DNA from: Russula earlei
Lineage: Eukaryota > Basidiomycota > Agaricomycetes > Russulales > Russulaceae
Direction of reading: 5' to 3'
Length of the DNA stretch: 64,000 nucleotides
Assembly (NCBI GenBank): GCA_025769875.1
Contig: JAGFNK010000043.1
Coordinates: 124,001 to 188,000 of the forward strand
In this document: piece after piece, positions 12,056 through 25,152 of the stretch
Position numbering within the stretch: the first letter of the stretch is position 1
Layout of the letters: every line of letters begins with the position of its first letter
The notes under the pieces: model-generated
Seen by the model: the letters and a program-made list of their open reading frames with translations, nothing else
Told to the model about the DNA's origin: nothing
Databases searched by the model: none
Program-made: the position numbers and the translations under genes

Positions 12056-13882
12056 TCACTGAGAAATGGCACCATCGTCGACAGACGCACTCAATAATTC
12101 ATTGAGAGGAATATGAGGCGAACCACCCGGAGCGGGACATTGAAAGTCTGCCGGGAAGAAAGGCCTGATCACAGCAGGAGACGCAAGCTCTAGGTTGCCA
12201 AGTGTGCTAGCTATGTCGCCTTCCTCAGAGACGCATGAGTAAACCGCAGAAGGCATTCGAAGAGACAGTCCAGAGTCAAGCAAATGGGAGTTACAAGGAT
12301 AAGACAGGCGACGAGGCAGATGAACCAGGTGGGTGACATCTTGTGTCTGAGTCACATCTTGGCAGTCTTCAGGTCCGAGTGCTACTAAACAGGAGGAGGC
12401 ACCGTAGATGCTAGGGTGGAACGTCGAGAATGGCGAAGACGGAAAAGAGTAGTTCTGAGCCCGAGACGTCTGAAAAGGGCTAGATTTACTAGAACTGTGC
12501 TCTGCGGCTGCGAACAAGTGAGAGCAAGGATGGGAATCGCACGGACTCAATGAAGGAGGGCAGGTCATCGGCTGAGGAAAGACGTCATCTCTTTGGGCGT
12601 ATGGCGACTGGGACGTTGAACGCTTGTCGCATCGAAAAACTTCGGGCGGAAATTCTGGGGTGTGAATAATCTGATCAACGGGAGTAATAGGATTGGCAGG
12701 ATGGCCATGGCAGTGAAGATAAGGGAACTGGTTTCCGGCAAAAGAAAGTAATCCTGTTCCATCAGACATAGTCGTTGCATCAAGGTCATAGCTCGAATAC
12801 GGAAACTGTGGTCCAGGAGGAAGGTCGAGCTGAAAACGCAAACCAGAAGTGTCGGATGTCATCCGCCTCCGAGATAAAGATGAAACAGATCGATCTGGGA
12901 GACGAGATCCTGGAGCAGGCCACATGTTTTCTTGTCCACTGTTTGGAACTGAAACGCCGATCCCAGCATTTTCGGAGTAAGAGGCATGCAACTCCGCGGG
13001 TTCAAAAAGCCTGAGCGTCAGCTGATTTGATCGAATAGACGAGCTTGAAGCGCTAGAATGGTAAGACTCTCCAAGCGGAATAGTAGATGGGCTCGAGCTT
13101 GCACTAGACTCTACAGAGCCTATATTTGTAATGAGTCATTACCCTGTGGGTGTATAGGACTTTATCAAACCTAACAAGGGAGGTGTCGCCGGGATCAGGG
13201 CCGGAATTATGTTTGCAACCTCACTGCTGTCGTTAAGATTGACCAACATTTCAGGTGCTATCGGCCGGTAAACATCTGGCAGAACGCGCAAAACGTCTGC
13301 CACTGAGAATGTGATCAACTCAGTGACGAGCAAGTTCGTTGTCAGACGTACTCGCGGGGTCATCTTGATGCATTCGCCTCAGTCTTTGAATGCGGCTTGA
13401 GATTTGCTTTCGTGTACGATTCTTTCCTGTTCGTTGCATCAGGTACTGTTGGATGAGTTGACATCGACCCAAGCTTGTGCGGCCTTCGTCACCGTTATGC
13501 ATCGGACGTATGCGTTGTCTACCCATCGGTGGATAAATACTGAGAGCTAAAAGTCATTAATCAGTATTAGCACTTTTTGTGTACTTGGCGGCCAAAACAA
13601 CATACCTTCTATGAGGGCGGTGTGCAGTTCGTCATCCCATATGGCTTCGTTTCCGCCTGGAATGCAACGAATGGATCGATTGCCCTTGCTTTTTGCTCGT
13701 GCCTTTGGGGGTGTCGCCGCGGGTAATGAGCGTGGCATTTTATCGGAATTCTTTGTCGCTATTGCTTTTGACGACCCCAAAATGAGTGGGAAGTTGCTGT
13801 TAACAGAGTGTTCGAATTTGAGTGACGCGGTGAAATATGCGTGACGAGGAGACATGTGACGTGATACGTCACTATTGGACAT
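12056..13882 (-). CDS. TEA/ATTS-domain transcription factor
   Basis: DNA-binding factor of the TEAD/AbaA/Tec1 family. The ATG at 13882 is followed by a short Ser/Lys-rich lead, then a TEA domain starting IWDDELHTALIEALSIYPPM and closing with TGKNRTRKQISSRIQRL, the recognition-helix signature. Introns: 13547-13605 (inside the TEA domain), 13303-13351 and 13120-13170; each gives an in-frame join. The remaining 400 or so residues are Ser/Pro-rich and probably disordered, with no activator or YAP-binding fold that I recognise. Known fungal members control conidiation or filamentation; the role here is unknown. The shared 257-bp upstream gap makes it divergent with the next gene. Confidence 0.85.
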
Positions 13883-14139
13883 GCCACGCACGCTGTTGCA
13901 ACGCTTCAGACTCCTGCTAAAATGGTTCGTTTATCTATTCCACCATGGTGAAACCCCAAGTGTTGTGTGTATTCCTATTCTGCAGCAGAGGCAAGACATG
14001 ACGATGAAGACACTGGATCATTCAAGTTAACCAAAATGGGAGATAAGCAACACGTGATCGTGTCATTTCAAAGCGTAAGATCTCCACAAAAGTCCACTGC
14101 ATCGTTCATCACCACAACCTGATATATGCGCTCAAATTG

Positions 14140-17100
14140 ATGTCGAGCAACACACAGTCTGTGAGAAATGCCGCATCAGCTCTCAAAAAGGCCGCAGATC
14201 CATGGAACAAGGAGGACCGGGAAACCGCAGACCGCATCATCTCTGCTGCCATCTTAGTGGTGATTATTGGATTAGCGACCTTTCGAAAGAATAAGGGATG
14301 TTTGATGCTTTCGTGTGCAGATAGACACACCCTCTCTCGATCAAGGCATACTTGATATGCTGTCCAGATTACTGCGCCGTCCGTTCGCCGAGCTATACCT
14401 GACTCACCCGGGAACGGCCGTCCGACTTTCAGCGGCCATTTTCACTACAATCCACGATAGAATTGCTCAATCCTGGAGGGCTAGGGATTCTCGGAGCCGA
14501 AGCAACTGGGAACAAGTAGCAGTGGTTTTGCTTGCGGGTGTGCAGGTGGCGTTCGATATTTTATCCAAGTCTAGCAATACTCATGGCACCCTCCAGGATC
14601 ACGTGGAATCTCACAGTACCGGTTGGTATACTTCGTACATATCACAGGTCATAGCTCATCGCCGCCAGACAGAGTAAAAGTAATCGTTGCGCAAGCGTAC
14701 TATGCAGTTATCTGCAACGCCTTCTTTCCCGTATCACCTTCCATTCCGTTATCAGCATATTCGGTATCACTTCGAACATCCGTGAGTATGCAGCGTGGCA
14801 CGACTAAGAAAGCTGACATAGCATCACCCCGTTATGGTCTAATTTAAGGTATACTCGCTACTTTCAATGACAGCTGATGATTGCATTGAGAACAAGAACA
14901 AACTGAGGGATAGCAAACTTTTAGGAGGGTGAGTCCATCGTCATATCGCCCGATGAACTGAGGTTAGTTATCAGTGACTTTAGAGCAAAGCTGGGGCGTG
15001 CAATTATTTCAACAAAAGGTACGTGATTTGTTTGCAATGATAGATATGTGAATATCGTCCGCTTGCAGATTACTTGGCTTTGGAGCAACTTCTCATATTA
15101 CTGGCCTACTTGCTGCCTTCAGTAGGAGGCAGCGCAACTGGCCGTGCAGAACGCCTCGAATTCCTTCGTGATTGTTTTGTAGATAATACCCAACGTGGAA
15201 ACGATTTAGTCGAACTCTTGAAGTATGTTGCCTCGCCCGATTGGGAAATAACCTCAGACAAAATCGTTGACATTCTGGCTCGAGATCTATCTGTGTACGT
15301 GTCGACAGAAACACATTGGGAGAGTATGTCGTACTTACCAGATACAGCGCCCAGCCATTTGTGACAAAGAGTTTCTCATTGGGGTCGTCAAGCCCCGGTT
15401 TAATCCCTGCAGAGAGGTTCTATCTCGATAGGACTTCCATTCTCTTTAATTGTGAAGACGAGGCAAGATTTCCCTCTCTCCCGCCGACATTATCACTGAT
15501 GACGTCTGATCCGTAGGATGGCAAGATCGAAGGAATGCACGTTCCTTACGACAGCATCCACCATGTTGATTTGTCGGGCTCTGGCACTGTCGTAGCACAT
15601 CTTTTGTCCGCTCCCCAGTGCCATGAGCCTGTTCAAGTGGCCTTCGACGACGGCGTCATCAGGATGTCAATTATGATTTCCCCGACGGACATAGAACGCT
15701 TTGTTAGAACATTGAGAATCAGAGGAATGGTAAGGTACCATGCCTTGTAGTCTATGACTTTCTAACTCGGCTCGGCTCAGATGAGCCGGATTAAATTGAA
15801 TGGAATGTCACTTAAACAAGCGATCGAACGAACTTCGGTCAGCATATCGCCAACTCGACTGGAATTCGAGAGTAGCGCTCACGGCATCGCTTCTTATGAG
15901 GTCCGTCGGGCTACTTCTGCTCTTGACCGGCTTATGTGATTCAAACCATGTCTTCAATAGAGCAAAGTTAAGATGATTGAAGATGGCGGTAGGTTCGGCT
16001 AACTCCCTCCTCTTACCGTGACTTGACGTCGCGTTCCGCTATCTTTTGCGCATTCCTCTCATTTTCTCCCTAAGTCCTCCAAGCGAGCGATCCCGGAGAT
16101 GACTTTCCTCCAAATCTTGAACTTCACGTCAACAAGTTACAAAATCAGCCAACTTTGCTGGTCAAAGAGCGTCGCTCCACAGACTTTCCATCTGCACCCG
16201 CCCCCGTCACCACTCAGGAGGCAAAGGTCGATTATAATGGAGGGGGTAATGACTTTTCTTCGGCTCCCTGTCATCAGCTACAAAGCGTGTATGAAAGTTC
16301 CCAAAAGCGTCCGACCACCGCGCCTCTTGCTTCTGGTCCTCCTACTTCTCCTCGTCGCACTGACCCTCCTCCTCTGCATTCTCCTCGTGCTTCTTGTCCT
16401 CCTCACAGTCGTTACAACGGGGATCATGTTTCTTCTGCTTATTCTTCTCCCTCCGGGCACTCTGGCCACGGTCGTCCTCCCAATAAGGATCTTCGTGAGG
16501 AAATATTTGGCGCAAGCGACGAGGAGCTATCTTCCCTCTCCCATACAGACTCTATTTTCAGCACTGTTCAGTCTTCAGCGGAGTTTGTTCAATCGCGACG
16601 AATCACTCGTAGCTCAGAAAAAGGCCCAAAATATTGTTCCCGTACCCTGCGTCGCTCCCGCTTCAAGCGTCACTGTCACACCCACGTGTCTCTTGGACCT
16701 ACCACCCCCGCCCTTGACCCCAACCAATCACAAAACCCTACGCCGGAGCAAAAGTTGGTTCCGATGGTGAAAGGATTGCGCGTTATGGATTCACAAGATA
16801 CCGCGCTTGATAAGACCCGAGGGGCTGCAACAACTGCTAAGAGAAAGATTGTGCCTGAGTTGGAAGACGAGATTGAAGACGGATATTGCGTTCCTTCTGG
16901 CTTGAAGGGGTCATCTCCTACACCTACAACGAATTTAATGAACATTTCGCAAAGCAAGAGGCACAGTAAAGTTACGACGGTGCAGGACCGTGGAGCTGTT
17001 CCTGGACGAGACTTTGTGTCGACAAGCTCAACAACAGAAGCTGCTGTCGAGCAGAAACCTCCATCGTCCGCAGTTGTGGGTCAATCTGATTCCTACATCA

Positions 17101-19583
17101 AATTGGAGAGGGTGCCAATAAGTGGGTTTTCATTCGATTCTCATCGAGATCGTCCTAAAATTGTGCTCTTAGATAGGTCTCGGAAGAGAATACCGGTTCA
17201 GAGTGTCGTGAAACAGCAAGGAACATTTCGAACGGCCGAGCTGATGTCGAAGCGCACAATTACGGAGGGAGATGTGCTGGTCACTCCTTCTGATCAAGGT
17301 CCGCCACGCAAACGAGTGCGTGTGGAGCCTGGGAACATTTCATCACAGCGCAACAAGCCTCATCGAGCTAAACAGGGAATCTCTGTAAGAAAGCCTCGTA
17401 AAGCTGCCCCATCGCGGGTTCGGAAGACCTACCGCAACCGTCAGAAAGTAGAGCGGTCTTCGGGAGTTTGGGATGTAGACTACGACGAGATTCCCCCCTC
17501 AACTGCTGCCTCGAAGTCAACCGCTGCCAAAGAATGCACCTTGCCCCTAGCAACGACCAGCGACAGTATGCCAGTGTCAAGGGAGGTGCAGGTGAAAGGT
17601 ACCAATGGGAGAACTGTTTTTCCCAGCTCGACCGCATTGAAACCCACGGACGTGACACCCAACGATAAGAAGATTGAGAAGCTTAATCATACCGACGTTT
17701 GTTCCATTCAAATTCCAACCACGCACGTCCTTGACGACGACGATCCCATTCGGTCCTTCTCATCCTCGCCGAGCGAGTCATTATCCTTAACGATTGATGC
17801 GGTGAGGATTTTCAACAGGTTTCCTTCAGCATAGGGTTTCATGTTCACCTTTTACTATCATAGTCCGGACCCAATGTCTCAGTCGCCTGCGAAGCTCGTG
17901 TCCATTCAGACCGTTTATCGGAATCTGATGCTCCGACAAAGCCCTTTGACATAGCATCTATCACTGCGCCCATGCGAGTGAGAGCCTTTGACAATAATAC
18001 CTGTATTCCCTACACTTATTACTGTTTCTAGATGTGCAGCACGCCGAAAGCGATACCAGAAACGAAGTCCGATATCGCAGCGTCGCTGACCGCGTGTGAC
18101 ACCACGTTGCCAACCTTAATTGACGAAGAGGTTAACGCCAGTGCTGAGTGCCGCCCTAACCTCGTTCCTGTCCCCACGAAGGACAAGGTCCAGGGAAGCT
18201 CAAATACCTTGGTTGATCTTGACTACCTTGATGGGCCCACGATCATTGCCGATGTGCGTCAATCCCTTCATCCGTACGTCAACTTCCTCACCAAACTGTA
18301 GCAACCTTTCGAGTCAAATAAGACAGAGAATGCTTGTGAAACAACCAGAGTAAGTGAATACCAACTATCACACAGCACTCGTGTATTCTAATGACATATA
18401 CAGCCCGTGATAGAGACCATAGATCTGACAGGCGATACCCCATCTCCTATACGTTCACCAATATTCAAGCGTGCAGAGGAGGAGATTGCTACCCTACACG
18501 ACGTCCCCGCTAGCTCCTGTGCATCGTCAACGGGCAGAACTGGCGAAGACGTCACAGATTCAAGCACTCTCGATCCCATGTATACAACGCATCAAGACTT
18601 TGATGTATCGTTGGACTCCTCTCTCCGTCTTCCGTTTACGGGAACTTTTAGTTCAAGACGCCCACCGACGCCGCCGCCGCTTCGTATGAAGCATAAAAAT
18701 GTCACGTTCGCGGCACCCCTTGAGGAAGTTGTGGAGGAGCAACTAGGGACCTCAGAGGCACCTACAGAGATCGTAGCTGCCACAAATGCACCCGAATCGG
18801 ATGAGCTCAAACGCCTAGAATTAGTGCACGAACTTGCGCGAGGAAACGGACTAGTTGATATTCCCCATTGTCCAGATGAACGTCCTACCGTCGGAGCTCG
18901 GCCTGCCCCAAATCACGCCTCCTTGCTGGACGTGACCGATCAACGTCTATCATTGCTCTCCTCCCCCCTCGAGCTACGCCCAAGTTCCTCGTACCCCAGA
19001 GAATCATCCCCGTCTACGGCTGCTCGTTCCAGGAAGAAGCACCGCGCATGCGACATATCGCCCTCACCCTCACTTAAGGCCGCATCAACCGGGCGCGAAA
19101 ATTATCTTATTCCTATTATGACGGTGAGTCCATTGCATGTAACTGCTTTTATGTGACTACAACGCCTTGTCCTAGGCGCTAGATCAGATTCACGGTGTTA
19201 TGAAAAGCAACATTCAGATTCGTTTCGAGAGAATCGACCGCCGCGCAGTCGAACTACGCAGACGAATACTCGCTCAAACGCAGACTGACCTGACGTCACT
19301 GTTGGATGAATAGTGAGTCCGTCCCCTTCCCCCATAATGGCATTCGAGTCTGATCTGATGTAGTGTCGTTGCTTTCAACAAACTTGTGAATCTGGAAGCG
19401 AAGTACGGCACGTTCTCTAGGCGACGCATTGCGGCTTTAATCCAAGTCCGTGATGCTGATGCCCATAGTTTGGTCTCTTTGCACACACAGAACCAGATAC
19501 ATGACCGCGTGATGCAGGCGCATGCGCGGCACACTTTCACTATAGGACCGTTACCTGGGGCAGTTCGACGCTGGCTCCGATAA
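14140..19583 (+). CDS. Large protein with meiotic axis core (Red1/SYCP2-like) layout
   Basis: Multi-exon gene; boundaries partly inferred. Order of parts: an all-helical N-region (about 14140-15290; blocks LDQGILDMLSRLLRRPF, DCIENKNKLRDSKLLGG and LALEQLLILLAYLLPS), a PH/Spt16M-like beta domain (ERFYLDRTSILFN, then VPYDSIHHVDLSGSGT), a long disordered basic Ser/Pro region (about 16100-18300), a SUMO-interaction-like motif (IETIDLTGD at about 18415), and a C-terminal helical, probably coiled-coil end (IRFERIDRRAVELRRRILA to RRRIAALIQVRD), last intron 19314-19363, stop 19581-19583. Helical repeat, PH-like, disordered and coiled-coil parts in this order are the hallmark of SYCP2/Red1/Rec10-type axis proteins, but residue identity is low. 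It could be two genes; a single gene is favoured by continuous splicing frames. Confidence 0.5.
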
Positions 19584-20345
19584 CCATCTGGCGTCTTTCC
19601 ACATATCTCATTTTTGTCTATTTGTTGTTATTCTTCCGTGCTATCGGCGCTGGTTGCCCTCTCCTCGGAAGATACGGTTTCGTGATTTCTGGTGCTCTGC
19701 TGTCTTGATCCAACCACTGTGCTGAGTCCGACTCTTTTGCAACCGGGCTCATACCAATCATCCTCGCATTATTTTCCTGTTCTGTCTAGCAAACTGCTCT
19801 GCTCTATTCTCCGCGCTTCGGACGCTGCTCGACTACTCTATTTCATAAATTTTGAAGCCGAATGTATCATGTTACGTTGCGATGGTCAATGACCTAAACT
19901 TGACACCGTGTGATCGAGAGGGATGAATAAGAGATCGGCGGTACTCTTGTGGGAGAATACTTAAGTAATTGGATATCGGTTTCAATGGACCACGTGTGCG
20001 GGGCAGAAGCGCAGGACAGGTGGCCGTCGGCAGCTCCCAGGCGTGACCACAACAGAGCAGAAAGGCTCTGGAGTTACTAGAACGAGGAAGTGGGCCGATA
20101 AAGGGGATTGGTGAGATACGGATCGAGGGCGATTACGAAAAGACAAGGAGAAAAAGGCGGGACTATGGAGCCGATGGACAGATGCGGGAGGGGGCTGAAT
20201 CGAGGCGCCAAAAGAACGGCAGAGGTGAGACGAACAAACTGTACAGAGCCATATACGAGGATGGCTTGCTGTCCGTCGTTGTGTTCGCGGGCGTCGTCGA
20301 GTGAAGAGGAGAAAGTGGCAGGTTTGAAGAGGTGGTGCCATGCAA
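19160..20345 (+). repeat. Segmental duplication, intact copy
   Basis: The last two exons of the axis-like gene and about 760 bp beyond its stop recur, diverged and with deletions, at 21890-22945 in the same orientation. Shared blocks include the coiled-coil exon, the phrase 'gctatcggcgctggt' and the block 'gagttactagaacgagga'. This copy keeps the reading frame. The part past 19583 has no gene of its own that I can support. Confidence 0.85.
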
Positions 20346-20662
20346 ACGTGAACGTATAGAGTTTTAGAAGATCTAGACATAGCAACTCTTGCACATCTTC
20401 TGTGAATGAGAAGGGTAGGTCATTTCTGTCCTAGTCTATGCAGATGTCAGTTAATAGATATCTTTGTCGGACGCAGACTTGACGCGGCAGACTGGGCACA
20501 TCCCGGCGGCCGTCACCGTTTTTATAGTCATGGACAGGTCAATAGTAAGTCACTGCCTTCCTCACTTGTATGTTTTCCTTCGCGGCATCTTGTGATTTCT
20601 TCCTTGTCCTTCTGACCACCTTTATGTGTGTCAGGCTCTCGGTTTTCTGACACTCCAGCGTC

Positions 20663-21604
20663 ATGGCTCGGGAACTTTTCCACAGCTGCCACAGAATGGA
20701 TAACGAAGATTGTGCAGTTTTCCGTTACGACGAGTCCGTACCCAAGCGACATGAGGCACTTTGTCTTCCAGATGCAGAAGTACCTGAACCAGGGACATAC
20801 ACCATATTCCTTCGCCCGGGTACGTGCAAGTTGATTCACTCTGAGGCGTCATCTTCAATCGCAGATGGTGTCCCTTTCTCTTGGGGTTGGAGCACCCTTT
20901 CAGCTCGTGTCCGCCATCCAACTATCTCCAGTACTCCTTCAAGGTAAGCCGCGCACCTCCGAGACATAGTACGTGTCCGTGCCCGCGACCCTTGTTATCT
21001 CAGGCCTCCCGGTCGTTATCAGAGATGATTTGGTCGATTCAAAGCGGCGCACATTTCCCATGTGCGCATGGTGTTCAGGTGCGTCGTCACGGTCACTCTT
21101 ACCTTCCGGCGGCGCTAACATTGCAAATCTAGTGGACTGACAGGGGTATTACCGATCCTGCCCCTTTTGAAGAGGTTGGAGGACCAACAAAAATCAACTC
21201 GATTCAGAATGCGCTGTTGCTGCGAAGCAATTTGGATGATGCATGGGACAAGCACAAATTATTTATTCATCATGTCTGTTCTCACAGTGAGTCACAACAG
21301 CGTGGCCTTGTTGTCGTCCCCTTCGTTCTTGGCTATGATGACATCGCAGGCAAGGTCCCCAAGCCGGGACACGTCAGGAATCGGGATTTGTGTCTCCTCG
21401 ATGACCTCCTCTCGCTTGGCCACTTTCTCCAAGGCGTTCTCAAGAATATGAAAGGTACCTAGGGACATGAGGATACGCTCGGGGGGTAGGATAATGGATC
21501 TGTCGAGGTGGGTCATTCGGGGCGGTACCACAAGTCGACACTTGGAGTACGGGCTAACTCACAGATTGCACAATGTCCTTGTTGCACAGGAATCTGCGGT
21601 TTGA
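20663..21604 (+). CDS. HNH-type endonuclease domain protein, exon structure partly unresolved
   Basis: Matches a fungal HNH family by its second half: TKINSIQNALLLRSNLDDAW, then VVPFVLGYDDIAGKVPKPGH, HFLQGVLKNMKG, MDLSRWVIRGG and a closing LTHRLHNVLVAQESAV with stop at 21602-21604. In known members the first of these blocks contains the HNH His/Asn residues (here NALLL...DDAWDKHKLFIHH). The N-terminal exons (20663-21130) are ambiguous because two frames stay open; introns at about 20833-20861, 20944-21002 and 21081-21150 are plausible. Function unknown; the family is often multi-copy in agaricomycetes. It sits exactly between the two copies of the segmental duplication. It may be a pseudogene if the 5' exons do not join. 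Confidence 0.55.
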
Positions 21605-21889
21605 TGATTCATGATTTGAATGATCTCAGGTTGGTACCCATGCTCCGCTACCAAATGATAGAACTGAATGACATCCCAGATGTCCTTTATTTCAATCTTG
21701 GAGCAGAATACGGTATGATCATTCATCCTGCCCCTTATTAATCGCCACGCTAGCCGGCGAAATGAAGACGGAAAATGCAGCTTCAGTTCATCGATTAATT
21801 GAATGGCCAAAACTTCTATGTGAGGTAAATTCCATTGATCAGAACGGGTGTTGTCTTATTATTAGGGTGATACCTTTACAAGTTGGAGA

Positions 21890-22945
21890 TGATGCCTCGT
21901 CCCATGCGCTGGATGAGATTCACGGTCATTAAAAGCAATATTCAGACGAATATTCGTTCAAACGCAGGCTGACCTGAAGTCTCGGCTGGACGGATAGTGA
22001 ATCCGTTGCCCAGAATAGTATTCGAGTCTGACCGGATACAGTACCGCTGTTTTCAATAAACTCGAAATGTGGCCTTAACCCAAGTCCATGATGCTGATGC
22101 CCAGAGTCTGGCCTCTTTGACCGCGTGATGCAGGCGCATATGCAGCACATTTTCACTGTAAGTCGTTACCTGGGGCGGTTCGGCTCTGGCTCCGACAACA
22201 ACTGGCGTCCCTCGTTTGTTGCTGTTCTTCCGCGCTATCGGCGCTGGTCGCCGTCTCCTCGGAAGATACAGTTGCGTGATTTCTCGTGCTCCGCTGACTT
22301 GATCCGTCCACTGCGCGTCGTTCCGCTCCGTCGCAAACCGGGCTCATGCCAATCAGACCTCGCATTTGCTACTTTCTTCTGTCTAGCATGCGGGACAGTT
22401 CAGCTCTGTGCTCTATTCTCCGGGCTTCGGACTAGTCTATTTCATAATGATGTATCGTTCTACGTTGCGATGGCTATTGGAATACCTAAGCTCCAAGACG
22501 GTGTGATCGAGAGGAATGCTTAAGAGATCCGCGGTACTCAACCATAAAGGGTACTTGAATAATCTGTTGCAAAGGACCACGTGTAGCGAAGAAGAAGCGC
22601 AACACAGGCGGCCGTCGGAGCGGCAGCTCCTAGGCGGGACGAGAACAGACGAGAACAAAACAGAAAGGTTCTCGAGTTACTAGAACGAGGATGACGAGAT
22701 GCGGATCGAGTGAGATTACGAAAAGAGAAGGAGAAAAGGCGGGAGGATGGACAGATGGGGGAGTGGACTGAATGGGGCCGAGAGAACGGCAGAGGGGAAA
22801 TGGTGACAGACGGACGGAATTGTACAGAGCCGGATATGGTGAGATCTACGGGCATGGCTAGTTGTCGGTCGTCCTTGCGTTTGTGGTCGTCGTTGTAACA
22901 TCCAGTGGAGGGGAGAAAGTGGCAAGTTTGGAGAAGAGGTGCTGA
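21890..22945 (+). pseudogene. Decayed duplicate of axis-like gene C-terminus and its downstream region
   Basis: Homologous to 19160-20345. The coiled-coil exon has lost about 40 nt between 'attcag' and 'acgaat' and is broken by further indels (for example, the stretch equivalent to LVNLEAKYGTFSRRR is missing), so no protein can be made. Downstream homology continues through the non-coding part to about 22945, about 160 bp before the ABD1 start. Confidence 0.82.
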
Positions 22946-23107
22946 GCTGCAGCGGCAGCTCGAGGAGGAAAGGAGCGCTGAGCCCGAAAATGGAGTTTGT
23001 CGGGCCCAGCGCGATATTGGCTTGTGTTGCCACTCGTCGTCGTCTTGACCGACTCGATCGCTGCCAACGTCGACGACGAGCTCGAATTGCTCCAGCAGTC
23101 GACCCAA

Positions 23108-25152
23108 ATGCCCGGCTTCGACCCCGTGAGGGATGCCGTCCTCAATTCCCCCGTCACACGTTCTCCCACCCTCCCTCGCCATCACCCACCGCCCTCGACC
23201 CCCGCAGGGACAATCCCACATAATACCACCGCACCCACCGCCCAAGCTCCTCGTCGCGCTACCGTCGCGGCGCTCCTCAATGACATCTCTCCACTCTCTC
23301 CCTCTTCTTCCTTCCATCCACCACACCCACCCGTCCGGTCCTCTTCCTTAGCACACATCCTCCACCCTAATCCACCGGACGAACCCCCTCGCTTCCCCTC
23401 TCCTGAGGAGAAGCTTTCCCGCGTATCATCTCTAGTTCGTCTTCCCAGTGAAACATTCCATCCAGACCCCTTTAGACCCTCTTCACTGCCTTCAGGTGTC
23501 ATCCATCCAGCTGCTGGCCCCTTGTCGCCACCACAGCCAGATTCTCTCTTCACCCCGACCACAGAGCGCGCGGGTGGCCTCTTTACCCCTACCATCGACC
23601 AGCGGGGACCTATCTTCCCTAACATCACCCCTGTCTCACCTACCAGTGTTCGTTCCAATCTATCTCGCCCTTCCACTTCATCATCAACTTCACACCGGCC
23701 CCCTCCCTCACCTCTCATGCCTCGCCAGCCCGTGACCCGTGTGCGCTCGCCAACTCCTCAACGTCCATTATCACCCCCACCCCCACCCAAACCCAAACCC
23801 CTACCGTACAATCCCCGCCGGAAGACCCCCGCCGGCTCTGTCTTGGAGCCTCTTACCCAAGATGAGATGTATTTCTTTCGTACTCAGCCTGGGACGGGCA
23901 CCCGGCGCCTTTCCAAACGTAAGCGTAGCCCGTCGTACGAACTGCCCGACAATCAGCCCGCCGCAAAAAAAACCCGCGATGCTGGGCTTGTCATGAATCA
24001 TTGTACGTCGCCGTCTTTCTTGTTTCGTATTATCGCCTCAATTCTGCACTTTGGTCAGACAATGCGCGACCTGAGATAGGCATCGATCAGAGGCGCGTAT
24101 CGCGGATCATCGGATTGCGCAACTTCAACAACTGGATAAAATCTGTCCTGATCACACGGTTTGCGCATCCTGCCCTCGAACTCAGCACCGTCGTGGATGG
24201 CCACGGCGGCCGGGCGGGCACAGGAGGTTTACGCGGCAAGGTACTCGACTTGGGCTGTGGCAAGGGAGGTGACTTGAACAAGTGGAGCAAAGCCCGGATA
24301 AAGGAATACGTTGCCCTTGGTCAACCTTGTTCCCCCTCCCTGGCTCCATCCGTTCGCTTACCGTGCTTTGTTGCCAGATGTCGCTGCGGTCTCAATCGAT
24401 CAAGCACGGACACGCTGGGAGTCACTTTCCCGTGGGACTCGCTTCGATGCCACGTTCGCGGTACTTGACTGCTACTCAGAGCCCCTGGCGCGTGGCATCC
24501 CACGCGCAAAGTTGGCTCAACCGTTCGATGTGGTATCTATGCAGTTTTGCATGCATTACGCATTCGAAAGTGAGGCGAAAGTTCGCTGCATGCTCGAAAA
24601 TGTGTCAACCTATCTCCGCCGGGGCGGCATATTTGTGGGGACGATTCCCAACGCAGAGCAGCTGCTTTTGCGGTTGGATCAGATCCCAGCAATCGCGCCC
24701 GAGCTCTCGTTTGGGAACTCGGTCTACTCCATCAAGTTCGAGTCACGTGAACCCCGTCCTCTCTACGGCCACAGGTATTCCTTCTTCCTTCAAGACGCAG
24801 TGGAGGATGTACCGGAGTATATCGTTCGCTGGAGTCATTTTATCCAGTGCGTTCATATGTATACTTGACGACGCTTTAACTATACACTCACACAATTACA
24901 GGATAGCAGCGGAATTTGGTTTGCATCCCCTCTACAGGAAAGAGTTCCATGAAGTATTTGAGGAATTTCAGGAACACCATGAATTCAAGCCCCTGCTGCA
25001 AAGGATGAATGTCGTCGACGCGAACGGTGAAACGGAGATGGACGACGACCAGTGGGAAGCCGCTAGTATGTGACCCAACCCCGCTTTTTTTTTTTTTTTT
25101 GCTGACTAGCACGCTAGACATATACGTCGCATTCGCGATGGAGAAACGCTGA
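23108..25152 (+). CDS. ABD1: mRNA cap guanine-N7 methyltransferase
   Basis: Nuclear SAM-dependent enzyme that methylates the GpppN cap. The N-terminal 300 residues are Pro/Ser-rich and disordered, with an RKRSPS-like basic stretch (about 23910-23985). The catalytic domain has the cap-binding start HYNARPEIG and FNNWIKS, the SAM motif [16 protein letters not shown], a [19 protein letters not shown] block, and the C-terminal [12 protein letters not shown]. Introns: 24003-24058, 24320-24377 (donor GTCAAC), 24847-24901 and 25066-25117; the last contains an 18-T run and leads to the true end [10 protein letters not shown]. The start at 23108 is the first in-frame ATG. Confidence 0.93.

Noticed and set aside
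16099..16770. Leucine-rich plus-strand frame resembling a membrane protein
   Set aside because: Alternate frame of the Ser/Pro-rich exon of the axis-like gene (CTC/CTT-rich DNA); the other frame is open for 559 codons and joins its neighbours.
22538..23326. 262-codon minus-strand ORF
   Set aside because: Antisense to the duplicated non-coding region and the Pro-rich start of ABD1; low-complexity translation, not conserved with the sister copy at 19982-20394.
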